Below, piece after piece: positions 44,087-56,872 of a stretch of 64,000 nt of DNA; the first letter of the stretch is position 1, and each line of letters begins with the position of its first letter. The DNA lies in contig QRDG01000404.1 of the NCBI GenBank assembly GCA_012064385.1, forward strand, positions 62,001-126,000, given 5' to 3'. The stretch comes from Puccinellia tenuiflora (Eukaryota > Streptophyta > Magnoliopsida > Poales > Poaceae). The notes under the pieces are model-generated. The model saw only the letters and a program-made list of their open reading frames with translations. It made no database searches and was not told where the DNA came from. Position numbers and translations under genes: made by a program.

Positions 44087-45730
44087 GTGAAAAAAAACAA
44101 AGAAAAAAAGACGCCTCACTTACCTCCCCACTCCCTGCCTCACCGTCTCTCTCCACTCCTCAAATTCCCCTTTCTCCCCAGTCCCCACCGCCGGCGACCG
44201 GCAGTACAAGCCGTTGTCTCCTCGGCGCCTCGACGTGTGCCGCCTCCCCGCCGCCAGCCTCGACGAATTCCCTCTCCTCGCTATTGCAGCCAATCACGTC
44301 GCGCCGGAGGCACGCCCCTGTTCTTATCCGCTGCTCCTCATCCATTCTGGTCGCCGAAGAGCTGGAGAAGGTCTCGGAGACCAGGCGGGAGAAGGGCTCT
44401 CCCGAGCAGGGCTGCAGGCACGAGCAACGCCTTCTCCCTGGCGCGCGACACGACCGCTGTGACGCCGTCGAGCTGCTCGGTCGCCGACCAAAGCTCCGCC
44501 TAGGTGGTGCGCAGTAGCCCATCTAGCTGCTCGGCCTCAGCGTCGGCGTGCTCGAATGGCCTGGCGGCGCGCCGGCGGAGCCCGAAGATCCCCACCGACG
44601 CGCTTCCTTGCGCCGTCCGCCCCTGCTCCAATGGCCTGGCGGCGCACCCACGGTGACGGCGTAAAAGTGACCAGCTAAGAAATTGTTGCAGCATGCACCA
44701 GCATCACCGTGTAGGGGACCTCGACCAGTCGGTGCTTGGCGTGCTCCAGCTTCACCACCTTGCGCTCTCGGAGTACACCGCACAGGTACACCCGCGCCTT
44801 CTTGCTGCTGTCGTCGGCTTCCTTGTCACTGCGATGTTCGTGGCGGTGGAGCGCTTGTTGGTACTCGTCGCGTAAGGCTCTGAGCTGCTCCGTTACTGAT
44901 CTGAAGGATTTTGTGGTAGTGTACCGGTAGAGTAACAAGGGGATGAGATAGCCGATTTAGGGGAACATTTTGATTGAGTTTGTTGCTTGTGTACGCCCGT
45001 TGCGGTGACAAATTTGTGGAATTCAGTTTTGCTTAGTTGTTTTGTATAACGGAGAGTATGCTTCTTTGGGTCTGCAGGAAAATGTGAGCGAAGCAGCTGC
45101 AGCGCTTCACTACGAGTCCAAGCTCTACATGCCTCTCGGCCCTTTCCGAGGAGGAAGTAAGTCAGCTATCATTGAGCAAGTCAATGTTTTCGGAATAGTA
45201 TTTTCTGATTACCTTCAGCGGTGATGGTTAATTGAGATGAGTTTATTTTTTCTAGTGTGGAGCATACCCTGAACATATCTTCAACAGATTATACTCATTA
45301 TAGGACTTCATATTTTTCTGGGCTTGTTCACCAGCAATCTAACAATGTTGAATCCTGTCCCTAGTGCCATTGTTTCCCTGACTGCAGGTCAATTTTTTCT
45401 TGGTTAGGGTACAACAGTTCTTATTATCTCTATCTGAATTAATCAAAATCACTGGTACTTGTAGTATGTCATGTTAGGAAATAGCAGTGATTCTGTGAGC
45501 TCTTCATTGATAGTCCGTCACCAGTAGTGACTTTGTTGGCTTTCATGTTCCTCTTCTTACTGCCATATGCAGCAGCCGCAACAGAATGAACTGTCACTTT
45601 GTATGTCACGTTTAATTAAATACATTTTGGGGGTAACTGAGACCTATGATATTTTGCAGTTTTAGTATGGGAACCCTGATGCCATGTGCTCCTCGCTGAT
45701 CAATGCAAAGAAGAATGGGGAAGACTTGGT
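44087..45730 (+). pseudogene. GC-rich exon-like fragments inside the Helitron
   Basis: A GC-rich block (44,100-44,880) is followed by exon-like pieces with splice-like borders: 45,078-45,158 (caggaaaatgtgagcg... to gaggaagtaag), giving SEAAAALHYESKLYMPLG, and about 45,660-45,730, giving YGNPDAMCSS and AKKNGEDLVV. The strand is opposite to the Helitron genes. This pattern fits host exons picked up by the Helitron, but I cannot name the parent gene, and the frames in the GC-rich block are not reliable. Confidence 0.4.
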
Positions 45731-46210
45731 GGTAATTGACTGAACACATTCCCTTTTTAGTTATCTAACCATACATGTGCACTTCCGGTTTCATTAGTTT
45801 CTTAGGCATCTTGAAAATATTACTGGAAATGAGAGCAAATAAATAAAGTTGCATCTGTCCATTTCTTGCCTTGAAATTCCTCAAAACAACCATGGTGCCT
45901 GTACTATTGATAAAACATAAGATCGTATACTAACATAAGAAAACCATGTAGTTTGTATTGTGCACAGTACACACTTGATGCAGGTCATGTGACCAGACTA
46001 CAAAAAATTATTTCGTGAGATAAGAAACTTGGAGTAGTTCAGACTAACAGAACTGAATCCTAAGTCATGTTCAAGTATGGATGATTCCCTTACTTTAATC
46101 CCGTAGTGTACTTTGATCTGCACAAAACAAGTTACGTAGCAAATATAAGCATGCATAATAAAAAATGATAAAAGTATGATTACTTAAATTTGAAGTGACA
46201 AATATCTCAC

Positions 46211-49200
46211 CTATGATGTAAGGATCTCTCTGTAGACGATGTTTTTCGTGTACGCACCAATTGGACTTCGGGAGCTCTTGTTTTGGCTATCACCTTTGTT
46301 CTTCTTTTTGTTACCACTGTCGGGGACGACAAGAATCTTCACGTTGTTTCTGGCGGTGGATCTAGATAGCGCGACGTACAACTGCCCATGAGAGAACACC
46401 GGCTCGGGCAAATAAATACCGACATTCGGGATAGTCTGCCCCTGTGCCTTGTTAACCGTCATTGCGAAGCTGAGCCTAATAGGAAACTGCTTCCTCTTAA
46501 ACTGAAAAGGGAACATCTCATCATCAGAGGGGCAAAGTGGAATCCTTGGCAAGAATATCCTCTTTCCAGCATGCTGACCCAACACAATTTCTGCATCGAT
46601 GACATTCCTTTGAAATCCTCGAACCACCAACCTCGTGCCATTGCAAAGTCCATTTGCAGGGTCAATATTTCTGAGCAATATGACCGGGCAGTTAATCTTG
46701 AGCTTCAACAAATGCGGAGGCAGCCCATTAGGGGTCAATGTGTTAAGGAAATCCTCCGGGTAATAGTTATGAGGATCGTCCACCGCAGAATCAAAGCTAT
46801 GGTACACCATCTCATCTCCTTGAAATCTATTGATCATCTTCAAATTAACCCTATCCACACAATCATTTCTCGTTGACAAGATTGCCCGTGAGGTGATGTA
46901 GTTTGGGTCTGACATGTTAGCACCAAGATTGGGGAAGACATTTTCTATCAGTGTATCAAGGTCGATGTCCTTCCCGGTATACGACACACATATCTCGTCT
47001 GGAAGGAGGACCTCACCATCACCATTGGTTTGTTCCTTACCATCGCCAATGCGCAATAGGTATTCCGCAAACCACGGGTCATTATGTGCCCTCATATTTC
47101 GAACCAGCTTGTGGTGACGCATGCAGTCCCAAAGATAAGACCGACGTAGCGATGCGTCAATTATCGGAGCCCTCGATCCCTTACGAACGACAGGGAGGAC
47201 CTGCCTGAAATCTCCACCGAACACAACCGTCTTTCCACCAAACGGTAGGGGGGACCTTTGGAAAATCCCTTTCTCGTCTGGTTGGCCCATTACATCGCGC
47301 ATACTGTTGTCCAGCGCCTCCACAGCCTGTCTCTTTGTCATGGAAGCCTCATCCCAAATAATTAGAGAAGCTGACTTTAGGAGCTTGGCTGTCCCGCTCT
47401 GTTTTGTGAAGGTACAAAAACCACCATCATCAATGCTCAATGGTATCTTGAACCGTGAATGAGCCGTTCTCCCTCCGGGCATTATGGAAGCTGCTACACC
47501 AGATGTTGCTGTTGCCACAGCAATCTTTTTTTTTTTCGCGTACCGTTGCGAGCAGTGCTCTGTACAGAAAAGTCTTTCCAGTGCCTCCAGGTCCATCCAC
47601 AAAGAACACACCACCCTCGTCTCCATCAACAGCAGACATAATTTCTTCATATGCGGCCCTCTGATCCATATTAAGCGAGTCTGATAGATTTTTATCCTCA
47701 TCGTTGATCTCGATGGTGGACTCCTCGAAGATCTCCCTTGTCACACCGGTGGCACTGTCAAATTCCTTATCGATAGCAGGAAGAGGAAATGATGTTATTT
47801 CCTTGCCCATTGATTGAAGCATATTCCTAATATCTATGAGAACCATTTGCTCAACTACAAGTCCGGATGGATTGTTACGGCGATAGTCTTCTGACATTGC
47901 GTCCAAGTGTTTCTCCCAGAGTCCGCGCACATCGCTAGGCTCACAAAACACCAGTATTGTTGCAAAGAGCCTTCGTAGAGATGACGGCATCTCGTAGAAT
48001 GTAGATTCAGTGAGGGAGTCATCCAATGTGTTGTCCCCTTCAATGAGTCCCCTTCTCTCTGCAGCTTCACGAAAGGTTGGTAGAATCTCACCATTAACTG
48101 TCCTTAGATCCTCGTAGGAGGTGGCCCCGGTGACATTGTTTAGAAGGACACGCAGGTAGTAGCGTTCCCCCTCGGCGGGATGAGCAGACACAATTCTTCC
48201 AACCTGTCCACCTGTATCATATTTCCTTCTTCTCCAGTATTTTTCCTTACCTTTCTGCCAGGTATACCATTCAGGAAAGTCCCTGTACAAGATAGAACGA
48301 GCCTGAGAGTGCACTCTATTTGCCTCGAAGTACTCTGTAAGCATTGATTTCTCAACACCCTCACGGTTAACTACTCCTTGGATATCTTGGCCCTGTTTGA
48401 ACGATACCATGTGCATGTTTGGAAGATGGAGCTGCAGCTGCATCACTGGCGGATTTTGCTTACTCAATGCAAAGCCATATATCCTCCACAATGCTTCCGG
48501 AGGAGTCACCCACCTCGCATCTCTATATTGTTTGATCTCATCTATGTCTCCATTGCCATCTGTCTTGTCAGCCTGACTCATTGAAATAGACGCCCGATCA
48601 TGGCCCTTGTATATGTACTTGAAAAGATACTTAACGGCCTTTATGCTCCCACATGCCTCTACATTGATGTGGCAATTGAAATGACGCAGAAGGTGAGGAT
48701 TGTATGGGACAACCCACCTATTATCGAGCCATTCCTTTCGAACCATTACCGTATGACAATCTTGACGTCTTCTGTATAGAGGGTAGGAGTCCTTGCCCTG
48801 TGAGGTAGCCGCATTGAAAGGCCGAGGATAGTGATTCTTGCAAGCAGGACGACCCTTTGTGCACGGACAATCACGGTTTAAAGCACCACATGGCCCATGC
48901 ATCATGTGCTTCACGACCATCTTATATAGTTCTGGGTACTTCTTCTTGTTTGGGAGCTCAGCTGATATAAGACGGTCGTACTGCTCGGGACACGTGAGCT
49001 TGTAGTTTCCTTCCATGATCAACAGGAAGTGTGCATGGGGAAGGCCCCTCTTTTGGAACTCCACCACATACACATAGGCCCGCACCTTGCCCAGGATGTC
49101 CTTTTTCAACAACTTATCCTTGAGTTCCTCCAGTTTCGCCCTGAAAACACGGACAACAAGGTCCGGACGATCCTGTGGTGTCTGGCCAGGGTAGAGTTCG

Positions 49201-49600
49201 CGCTTGATCTCATCCCAGTTTGGATTGCACGTCATTGTGAGAAAGACGTCTGGCTTGCCATACTTCCGCACCAATGCCATAGCATCCATGTAGCGACGCC
49301 TCATGTCTCGTGGACCACCAATGAATGAAGTAGACAACACTGTACGCTTTCCAACAGCATCCGTCCTACCCTCACCGGCGTGCAAGCTGTCCACTAATCC
49401 TTGGTACAGATCTGCCCTTATCTTATCTTGATGACCCCATATATAGTCCAATCTGGTGTTCTCGATCTTGATATATGTGTCGACAACGAATTGCTGAAAA
49501 AGACGTTTGCCGTAGAGGATCGGGTTGAATATCCCAGGACGCATCTGGAATTTGTAGCAGTAGTAGTCCCGCACAGACACACATAGTCTGCCTCCAGCAG
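46211..49600 (-). pseudogene. Helitron Rep/helicase (RepHel), one frameshift
   Basis: The exon opens at 49,600 after atgcag (frame: RLCVSVRDYYCYKFQMR). The Helitron-like N domain covers the first ~150 residues (FNPILYGKRLFQQFVVDTY). The HUH nuclease motif is GLPHAHFLLI and the tyrosine motif is KYLFKYIYKG. The PIF1-type helicase begins with Walker A GPGGTGKT near 47,590. In an 11-base T run (47,526-47,536; A on the coding strand) the frame changes, and the helicase goes on in the other frame through LIIWDEASM (Walker B), GGDFRQVLPV, and the C-terminal AMTVNKAQGQT and YVALSRST. It ends at 46,211. Apart from this one slip the coding sequence is open for about 1,130 codons, so the slip may be a sequence error. 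Rep nicks and joins DNA in rolling-circle transposition. Confidence 0.88.
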
Positions 49601-49699
49601 CTGCATAGAGAATGGAAATGAGTGGTGCCGAAGATAATGAAAAATGACTTGTACAGGAGACGGGATATTATATTGCATACCATGGATTGTGCATGTAAT

Positions 49700-50941
49700 A
49701 ACTAATATAAACACTAACCTGGTGCGATAAAGCCGGTCTATCTGCGATCAGTGCTGCACGGAAGGCCTCCAATTCGTAGCTAGGTTGCTGGAACACAAAC
49801 CGGGTCTCATCCGTTGTGGCCAAACCCCCTGCAATACTTCTAGGATTAGATTATAAACTATACATTGTACATAAGTTTATCATATTTTCACAAACATATA
49901 CCTTCGTTTCGTTTAATTTCCAACATCGTTGCAGCTAAAGTCCATAATCCGTACTCCGCTGGTTTCCAACGTGTGATGTGACGACCAACTTGTCGGTCCC
50001 ACACACGCACAAAAATGATTTCCCGCCTATTCACGTGTACAGAATATGAGCACATGATTGAGAAAATTAAATTTAAAATGTGATAAGAACAAATCCACAC
50101 CTCGTGTTCATAATAGCGATGTCCAATTTTCTGTACTTATATTTGCTTACGTGGACAACCAGGCCAATAACATCTACAAAATGAAGAGTCAGATAACCTG
50201 TTCAGAAATAGCATGATAAACATAATAACCAAGTAACCAATATTTGGTACCTGCGAGCATTTTGTTGCGCAGACCATAAACCGTGCTGAATTGTGTGAAG
50301 CGATGTGGTACTGTCGGGACAACGGTTTCCCGTTCTGCTAGTTGTATCTCCGTTTGTCGGCGTAAGATAATGATAAATTCAGACTGTATTCTCGCTTTAA
50401 AGGGGAATTGTACCTCTGCCGATTCAAACTGTACATGTTTGAACAAATAAATTGCCCCGGTTTGAATCTGGTTGTTGAAGTGTTCTACAAAAGGTTCATA
50501 GCAGATGGCCTCCATTTTCATCCCCTGTACAGTTTGAACCGGCAACATCTCGTGAGCTCTTTTGTACACACAACGAACTAAAAGGAGTAATGAAAGTATA
50601 TAACTGGAAGAAACATATTATTATAATCAGCTTACTCTGGTGTCGGCTAGAATGGCATATAGAAATAATCCACTCCTTGTCTGTTTTATGCGTTTGCATA
50701 AAACCTTTGCTACTGTCTCCCAGGCAATATCAAGGTAGATGTGCTCCCAGTTCACTTCATCGAATGTTGGACGCCTGCACAAAAAGAATGCGTTATACAT
50801 GATCTAATCTGATTTGTTTGGTCATGCCGCTAACCTGTTCAGAGGAGGAGGCGAGAAGGGATGAGGAGGCGAGAAGGTAGGAGGAGCCCATTCTTCTCTC
50901 GGTGCCAGAACTCGCTTTGAACCTGGATACCGACACGCCAT
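49700..50941 (-). pseudogene. Helitron RPA-like single-strand DNA-binding protein
   Basis: Exon 1 (50,941-50,835) starts MACRYPGSKRV and has Ser/Pro-rich SPPHPFSPP; exon 2 (50,774-50,636) gives RPTFDEVNWEHIYLDIAWE. Further exons: about 50,569-50,252 (KMEAICYEPFVEHF, GAIYLFKHVQFESAEVQF), 50,175-50,100 (VIGLVVHVSKYKYRKLDIA), 50,027-49,903 (IIFVRVWDRQVGRHI) and 49,830-49,721 (GLATTDETRFVFQQPSYELE). The order and motifs fit the OB folds of replication protein A large-subunit homologues carried by plant Helitrons. The junction of exons 2 and 3 does not keep frame with canonical sites that I can find, so the model is provisional and it may be broken. Confidence 0.65.
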
Positions 50942-51368
50942 GGTTGATCGTCAAGAGGTAATTGTGCCAAGAGCTAAATGCCCGCGCGTCAAGAGGCAAT
51001 GGTGCCAATTTATAGTCCGGTATGCGTTCGCTCCTTTTAATGCTAATTGTCATTGATTTGTCCCAACCTTTATTGCTAATTTCTCCCAGCGTAATTTTGG
51101 TTGTAGGTGATCTGGTCAACGCGTGGTTATAATCTTGAAAGTCTGGATTTGAGATATTCCGGATTCAATGTGGTCAATGCGCTGCGTACCGGTGATTTAG
51201 CATAATTAAGGATTAATGGGTGCGGTTGATTAAATGGCACGCGTTGATTGATTAAATGGCATGCGCTGATTTATTTCGGTAGCGTTGAATAGCGTTGAAT
51301 AAATGGGTACCGGTAATGGCATGCGTTGATTTACAACGCTACCGAAATTGAATAAATGGGTACCGGTC

Positions 51369-51444
51369 AACTTGACGCTACGGTAAACAATCAATTTGAT
51401 GGGCCGAACTTGACGCTACGGTAAACAATCAATTTGATGGGCCG
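51369..51444 (+). repeat. 38-bp tandem repeat, two copies
   Basis: aacttgacgctacggtaaac...gatgggccg is repeated exactly at 51,369 and 51,407. The area 51,230-51,480 contains further shuffled pieces (ggcacgcgttgatt, aataaatgggtaccgg). It is in the 5' subterminal part of the Helitron. Confidence 0.9.
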
Positions 51445-51544
51445 AACTTTGGCCCGATTTCGGTAGCGTACGACGTGAGGCATGCTTGACGAATCGTTCC
51501 TGCCAACGACGACGGAACGAACCGTGTTTTTTAGATAGGAGAGA

Positions 51545-53653
51545 TTTGTAATTTTTTGTTAGAGATTTTTTATAGCAAGATGAGCTCATATTAGACCTTT
51601 TTATGTTGCATAGGTTTACTTTTCAATGAACATGCTTTTGTAGAAACTAGCACGGTGGCCCTCGCAAATGCGAGGGCATCATTTTTAATATATAAAAGTA
51701 TTAAGTATCTATTAATTACAAACATTGTAATGTAGACAGTGCAAGGGCATCATATTTCATATAAGAAATATTAGATAAACTTATTATCTTATATAAATAT
51801 TTATCTGGATAGAAATATCTGCAAATGTCTAGAAATATATGTACGCTCCCACATATACTTATATGATGTGTAAAGGATTAATATTTTTCTAGTGGCCCCA
51901 AATTTCATGGTAAATCAAAAATAGGACAGGTGCAGAAAACCTATTTTAATCATCTTTAAATCCTAGGTGAATTATTATTTCAGGATTTACAAATCAGTGA
52001 GACAATGTATGTTCTATACGTGGTTATATTGGATCAATTCACATAACTATTTCACAGGGCAAGGTAACATATGATTCTTATTTGATGGTACATTAGTACA
52101 TGGTGAAAATATCGAATATAGTTTGCAAATATGATCTAGATCAATTTAGAATAAAAACAAAGTGGATGTCTACATATAATAATTAGGATATCTCTATGTG
52201 ATGCCTAGATATAGTTAAATATCGATTAATCATGTTATGTTATAACAGCAAACCGTCGTGTCAATGCTGATATAATGATATATACAATTATGAAGGCATA
52301 TTAATTCTTGCATGTTAATCATAAGGATCAAGAAATCAATATGTACGTGTATGAAAAGATGATTTGTTACGGAAGTCAGGGATACATTGTTTTTGATAGG
52401 TAGGGAAATTATACAATGCACATATTCGATTTATTGTGAATATCTTCCATGATTTACTCCCTCGGTCTAGATTGGAATAAGTGAACTTGCAGAAACATAC
52501 ATTGTTTGTAACATGTAACTTTGACCATATTTTTGAATATGTTCCATTTTAGTTGCTTCATTCTTATCTAATAATGGTCTACAATGAAAGTGAGGAAGCT
52601 ATAGTTTTGTCCATTTTCTCGAACTCTCTCCTTGATATATTCCATTGTTCATTCCAGTTGTTCTACATCCTCACTCACATGAGTAGTTGTTTCATCTAAC
52701 ATGTCTACGTGAGATCAGTAACTAGATTACATCTTACCTAACATGAGACTTCACAATCTATGTATCCAACCACCAAGTTCTTCCCTAATCCATCATCAAA
52801 ACACTGATCTTTATTTTCATAGTTACACCACCGGAATACTCAAATATCGATTCACACATTGAAAAACACATATATAAACATTGTACAATGGCAATGTCAC
52901 GTTCTCTTAAATCATGTAGGATTATAAATCATACGGAATGAAAACAAAAGTGCATGTTAATTTACGTTACCATTTTTTGGCCACATGTATTTTTAACTAT
53001 TTTTATAGTGGTCATGGGTATATGAACCATATGCTATTCATCTAACTCCACTACTTTAATCTGACCATATATTGTTGACTATTCTATGTGAAAGTTTCAC
53101 CTGCAAACCAAACAAACCATGAATAATTAGTGGACATACAAATTTTCAAAAACAAACGATAAATACTGAGTTAGGATTTATAGCCTTTCTAACCATGGGT
53201 CATTTGATAGCTGTAAAGTTGATTGAAACAAATCACAAAGTGTTGAGTCGGGAACATACCGCCGATATTTATTTTGAGTTTTTAGGCTTATATGTTCGAA
53301 CAATGGATTAGTTATGGCGTGAATTTCTCTAAAAAGTCCTAACTGGTTCTCGTAGACTATATGATAGCTCAGTGGTTTTGTAGCTGTACCTAGAATCATA
53401 TGTAGTAACTGTGTTATTCGCCGTATAATTGAAGTATTATAATTTGTTCTGTTTTCTATTTTATTTTTGCAAGAGAATCTTGCTGATACAACAGCAATGC
53501 TTTCCACAAAAGAAGAAAATATTACATCGAGGTATTAGAGCTGGTAACTCGCAAAAAAAAGAGGTATTAGTGCTGGTAGGCAAACATATAGCTAGCGACC
53601 AAGTTATATACGTGGATTAGCCTGAATGGTAAATTTCTATTGTTCAATACTTT
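51545..53653. other. AT-rich stretch with a Helitron-like 3' end at 51,647
   Basis: The plus strand ctagcacggtggccctcgca / tgcgagggc (51,647-51,678) is the complement of a strong hairpin (gccctcgca..tgcgagggc) plus CTAG, with a flanking A: a Helitron 3' end in minus orientation. To its right is AT-rich non-coding DNA. The frames at 53,178-53,507 and 52,230-52,421 have no recognisable features. Confidence 0.5.
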
Positions 53654-53668
53654 ACATGCGGTGGTTGT

Positions 53669-56631
53669 CTCTCGTCGTCCCCAGAGGCAGCCGCCGGGGA
53701 TCCCCGCGCGCCGCGGATGAAGGGGACGGCGGGACTCTCGCGCATCACGGCCGTGTCTGATGGGTTCGTAGCATAGAAAACAAAAAATTTCCTACGGTTA
53801 CAAACACCAAGATCATATCTAGGAGATACACGTAACGGTTAAACCGTGGATAAGATTAACTTACCCTCGAAGACACAAAGCGTTATACGAGAACGGTTCT
53901 CGTGGGCGGTGTAGAGGATCACTTGCCGATCTCAAGATCATGATGAAGACGAGCGCCACAATTCGGCAGCGCTTCCGCACTCGGTCACACGTGCAGCTTG
54001 ACGACGACCTCCGATCCCTCGTTCCAGCGGGGCAGCGGAAGTAGAGGATCCACCGGGAACTCCAACAACACTTGTACGTGGTGGTGGTGGTGGAGAAAAT
54101 ATTTCTGCAGGGCTTCGCCTAAGCCATGTCTTTTCGGTGGAGCAGCGGGAAGAGGAACAAGTGGACAAGTGAAAGAACCAAATGAGAGAGGAGTACCACC
54201 ACTTAATATATAGGAGAGGGAGGGCAGCAGCCCCATGGTGGTGCGGCAGCCCATGGAGGTGCCCCCATTTTTCCTTTCTTAATGTGAGTGGTAACTCCAT
54301 TTTAACTCACTTGTAACTTCCTCTTAAATTGGTAGAAACCTCCACTCATAAATCCCAAGAGTTTTTCTCCCATCAATGAATAAAACATTTTTTATTCTTT
54401 TATTTGAGATTTAATATTTGTTGATTATTTTAATCAACAAATATTAACACTTACCCCCTTGAACTATTCTGATATCCCGAAACAATTTCGGTGCTGTCCA
54501 ATATTTTCTCCAGCGTTCCGTATCCTCTCAAAAGGCGTCGACGAACCTTAAGTGTGTCACCCTACGGTTCGTGAATAATGTGGACATGATTGAGACACTC
54601 TCCAATCAATAATCAACAGCGGGATCTGGAGATCCGTCATGACTCCCACACATTCAACGATGATCTTGTGATCGCGTGAACCATAAACGTTGTACTCAAT
54701 TCCTTTTGTCTCGCGATATTTTACTCGTCCAAGATCCGATCATCGGTATCAACTATACCTAGTTTGATCTTGTTACCGACAAGTACTCTTGTGACCTAGT
54801 CACGTGCTTGCAAGCGTTGTCAATGTGATATCACCGAGAGGGCCTAGAGTATATCTCTCTGTCATCTGGATGGACAAATCCCACTCTTGATCCATGAGCC
54901 TCAACTAATACTTTTAGAATACCCAAATCCACCTTTATAGTCACCCTGTTACGGTGTGACGTTTGATGTCATCAAAGCACTCTTTCAATGTTAGTGATTG
55001 ACATGATCTCATGGTTTGAGGATTAGAGCTACTTCGTATGTGTTTGATATAGCAATGAAAATTAATGACATGATCGTATTGCTATACCTACTTTGGGTGT
55101 GTGTGTTCATCACATCATTCTTCTAATGACGTGACCCCGTTATTAACAACATCCAATGTTCATGATCAGGAAACCTTGACCATCATTTAATCAACGAGCT
55201 AGTTAAAAGAGAGGCTTTACTAGGAACTCTTGTTTGTTTATTAGTCACACATGTATTAGCGTTTCCGGTTAATACAATTCTAGCATGAGAAATAAACATC
55301 TATTATAAACATGGAATAAGATAATAACCACTTTATTATTGCTTCTCGGGCATATTCCCTTCAGTGTCGCGGTTGGGAGGGACTGCGCTCGGCAGCGTGT
55401 TGGATCGGCGGCGCGATCTCCGGTGGCTGTTTCTCCCGGTGGCGCGGAGCCACTCCGGCGGCTTCGTGGGGACAGCGGTCTCGCCATGACGTGCTCTCCG
55501 ATTTGCTGCGCAAGGATCCCGGAGCAGCGGCTCCGTTCATGGTGGCGGCGGCATCCCCTCCACAGGGAACGCTTGGCCAGGAGGCGGCTCCTTGTGGCGG
55601 CGCTTGGGGGCGGCGGATCTCGGGATCCCAAACCCAAGCTCGTCGCAGGAGGCGCGTGGCGGCCGGAGCCTTCTCCGGCGTCGACGGCGCTGGATGCGGG
55701 AGATCCGTAGCCCTTTTGGCCTGCGGATCGGATTTGGTGGTGGCACCGACCTCGTCGTTGGTGCCTCCAGCCTGCGGCGTGGGGGCTGCAGGCTCGGGCC
55801 ATGATTAAAGCTGGTCTTCGAGCGCCATGTCGCCGATCTGCTACATGTGGTCCTCCATGATCTGGCTGCCGACGTGTTCCGGTCTTCCCATCGGTGATCT
55901 TCGGTTTGGCGCATTGCGTCATTGGATATCTAGATCGGATTTGATCCGGTCGTGCGCACCCTCATCTATGGCCAGAGATGCTTCATGTGGGTGTGGCGCG
56001 AAGCTTCGCTATCTTGTCGTGGTCATGCGATATGTCTAATAGATTTCCATGATATTGATAAGTAGCGAAGAAAGTCAGGGTGGCTGGGATCGGAGGCTTG
56101 TGCTGGCGGAGTGGAGGTTTGGTTGCGTTGAAGACTCTAGGCACAGGTTTTCCTGTGTGTCAGGTGTCGGGGACTTGCAGCAGCGGCCTTGACAAGAGGG
56201 GGCGGCAACACGGGCAGACTGCTTTCCGGTGGTACTAAGTACCGAGTCGTGATGTTCAGGGTGAAAACTCAAGGTCTGGCCTTCATTGGCTGTACCTGGC
56301 AATGGTCTTGCTGAAGGCATTGTTTGGACTCCCGGTCTTTCTTCAGGGTGAAATGCCAAGGTCTGGCCTTCATTGGTTGTACCTGGCAATGGCCTTGCTG
56401 AAGGCATTGTTTTGGAGAACCTTTTTACGATCCGGGTGTTGTATTTTGGTGGTGGTTAGAGTGTTGCTGTTGCGAGTGTTCCATCACTCTGACGAGGTCT
56501 TTTGTTTTTTGTTTTCTCTCTTTTTTTTTTTGCTGTATACATCCTAGATGTCTTTTGATATCTTGTTGGTGTAGAGGCTGGGTGTAATTGGTATCTCTCG
56601 ATATTAATATATTCTCTTTATCAAAAAAAAA
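53669..56631 (+). mobile_element. 5'-truncated non-LTR retroposon with poly(A) tail, split by a solo LTR
   Basis: The sequence acatgcggtgg(g)ttgt flanks both sides (53,654-53,668 and 56,632-56,647), a 15-16-bp target duplication with a one-base difference. The right end is an A10 tail after attctctttatc, typical of plant LINE-type 3' ends. Without the solo LTR the insert is about 1.35 kb. A 104-bp direct repeat (aaggtctggccttcattgg...ggcattgtt) lies at about 56,269 and 56,370. No open reverse transcriptase is present. Confidence 0.75.
53758..55363 (-). mobile_element. Copia solo LTR (Angela/BARE-like)
   Basis: On the minus strand it begins TGAAGGGAATATGCCC and ends CCCATCA, 1,606 bp, with an exact 5-bp target duplication GTGTC (53,753-53,757 and 55,364-55,368). 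The sequence has the look of Triticeae Angela/BARE-type LTRs (aatatgccc..gaagcaataataaa at the start). No internal domain remains, so it is a solo LTR from recombination between the two LTRs. Confidence 0.88.
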
Positions 56632-56872
56632 ACATGCGGTGGGTTGTATGTTCTTACGTGTCACACGTACGGGGGATTCCTTTGGTTTTTTTGTAGGTCC
56701 GGTGCACATGTATCGTCTCCGGGTGAACACGGAAAAAAAAAAAAAGCAGTCTATTAGGGCGCCGGCCACGCCAAGTTTATTGCCACGGCTGAAAAAAAAA
56801 CAGAGCTTCTGTTCGTACGAATACGTGTAGCGATGTACGGTTCCAGGCTGCTAAGCTTGGGGGAATTTTAAG

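Larger units (their letters stand above)
43270..51544 (-). mobile_element. Candidate autonomous-type Helitron
   Basis: Read on the minus strand it starts TCTCTCCTATCTAAAA after a host A (51,545) and ends gcacgggcattttaCTAG before a host T (43,269), which is the Helitron rule of insertion between A and T without target duplication. In between are an RPA-like gene and a Rep/helicase gene, the pair coded by plant Helitrons. The 3' third (43,270-46,200) holds a Stowaway insertion, a second terminator-like motif and GC-rich exon-like fragments, possibly captured host DNA. Boundaries come from motif reading only. Confidence 0.7.

Noticed and set aside
52457..52470. actccctcggtctag, like a Stowaway end
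   Set aside because: No matching inverted end or TA-flanked partner was found within 400 bp.
55269..55922. 217-codon minus-strand and matching plus-strand frames
   Set aside because: They cross the border of the solo LTR and the retroposon and show no domain.
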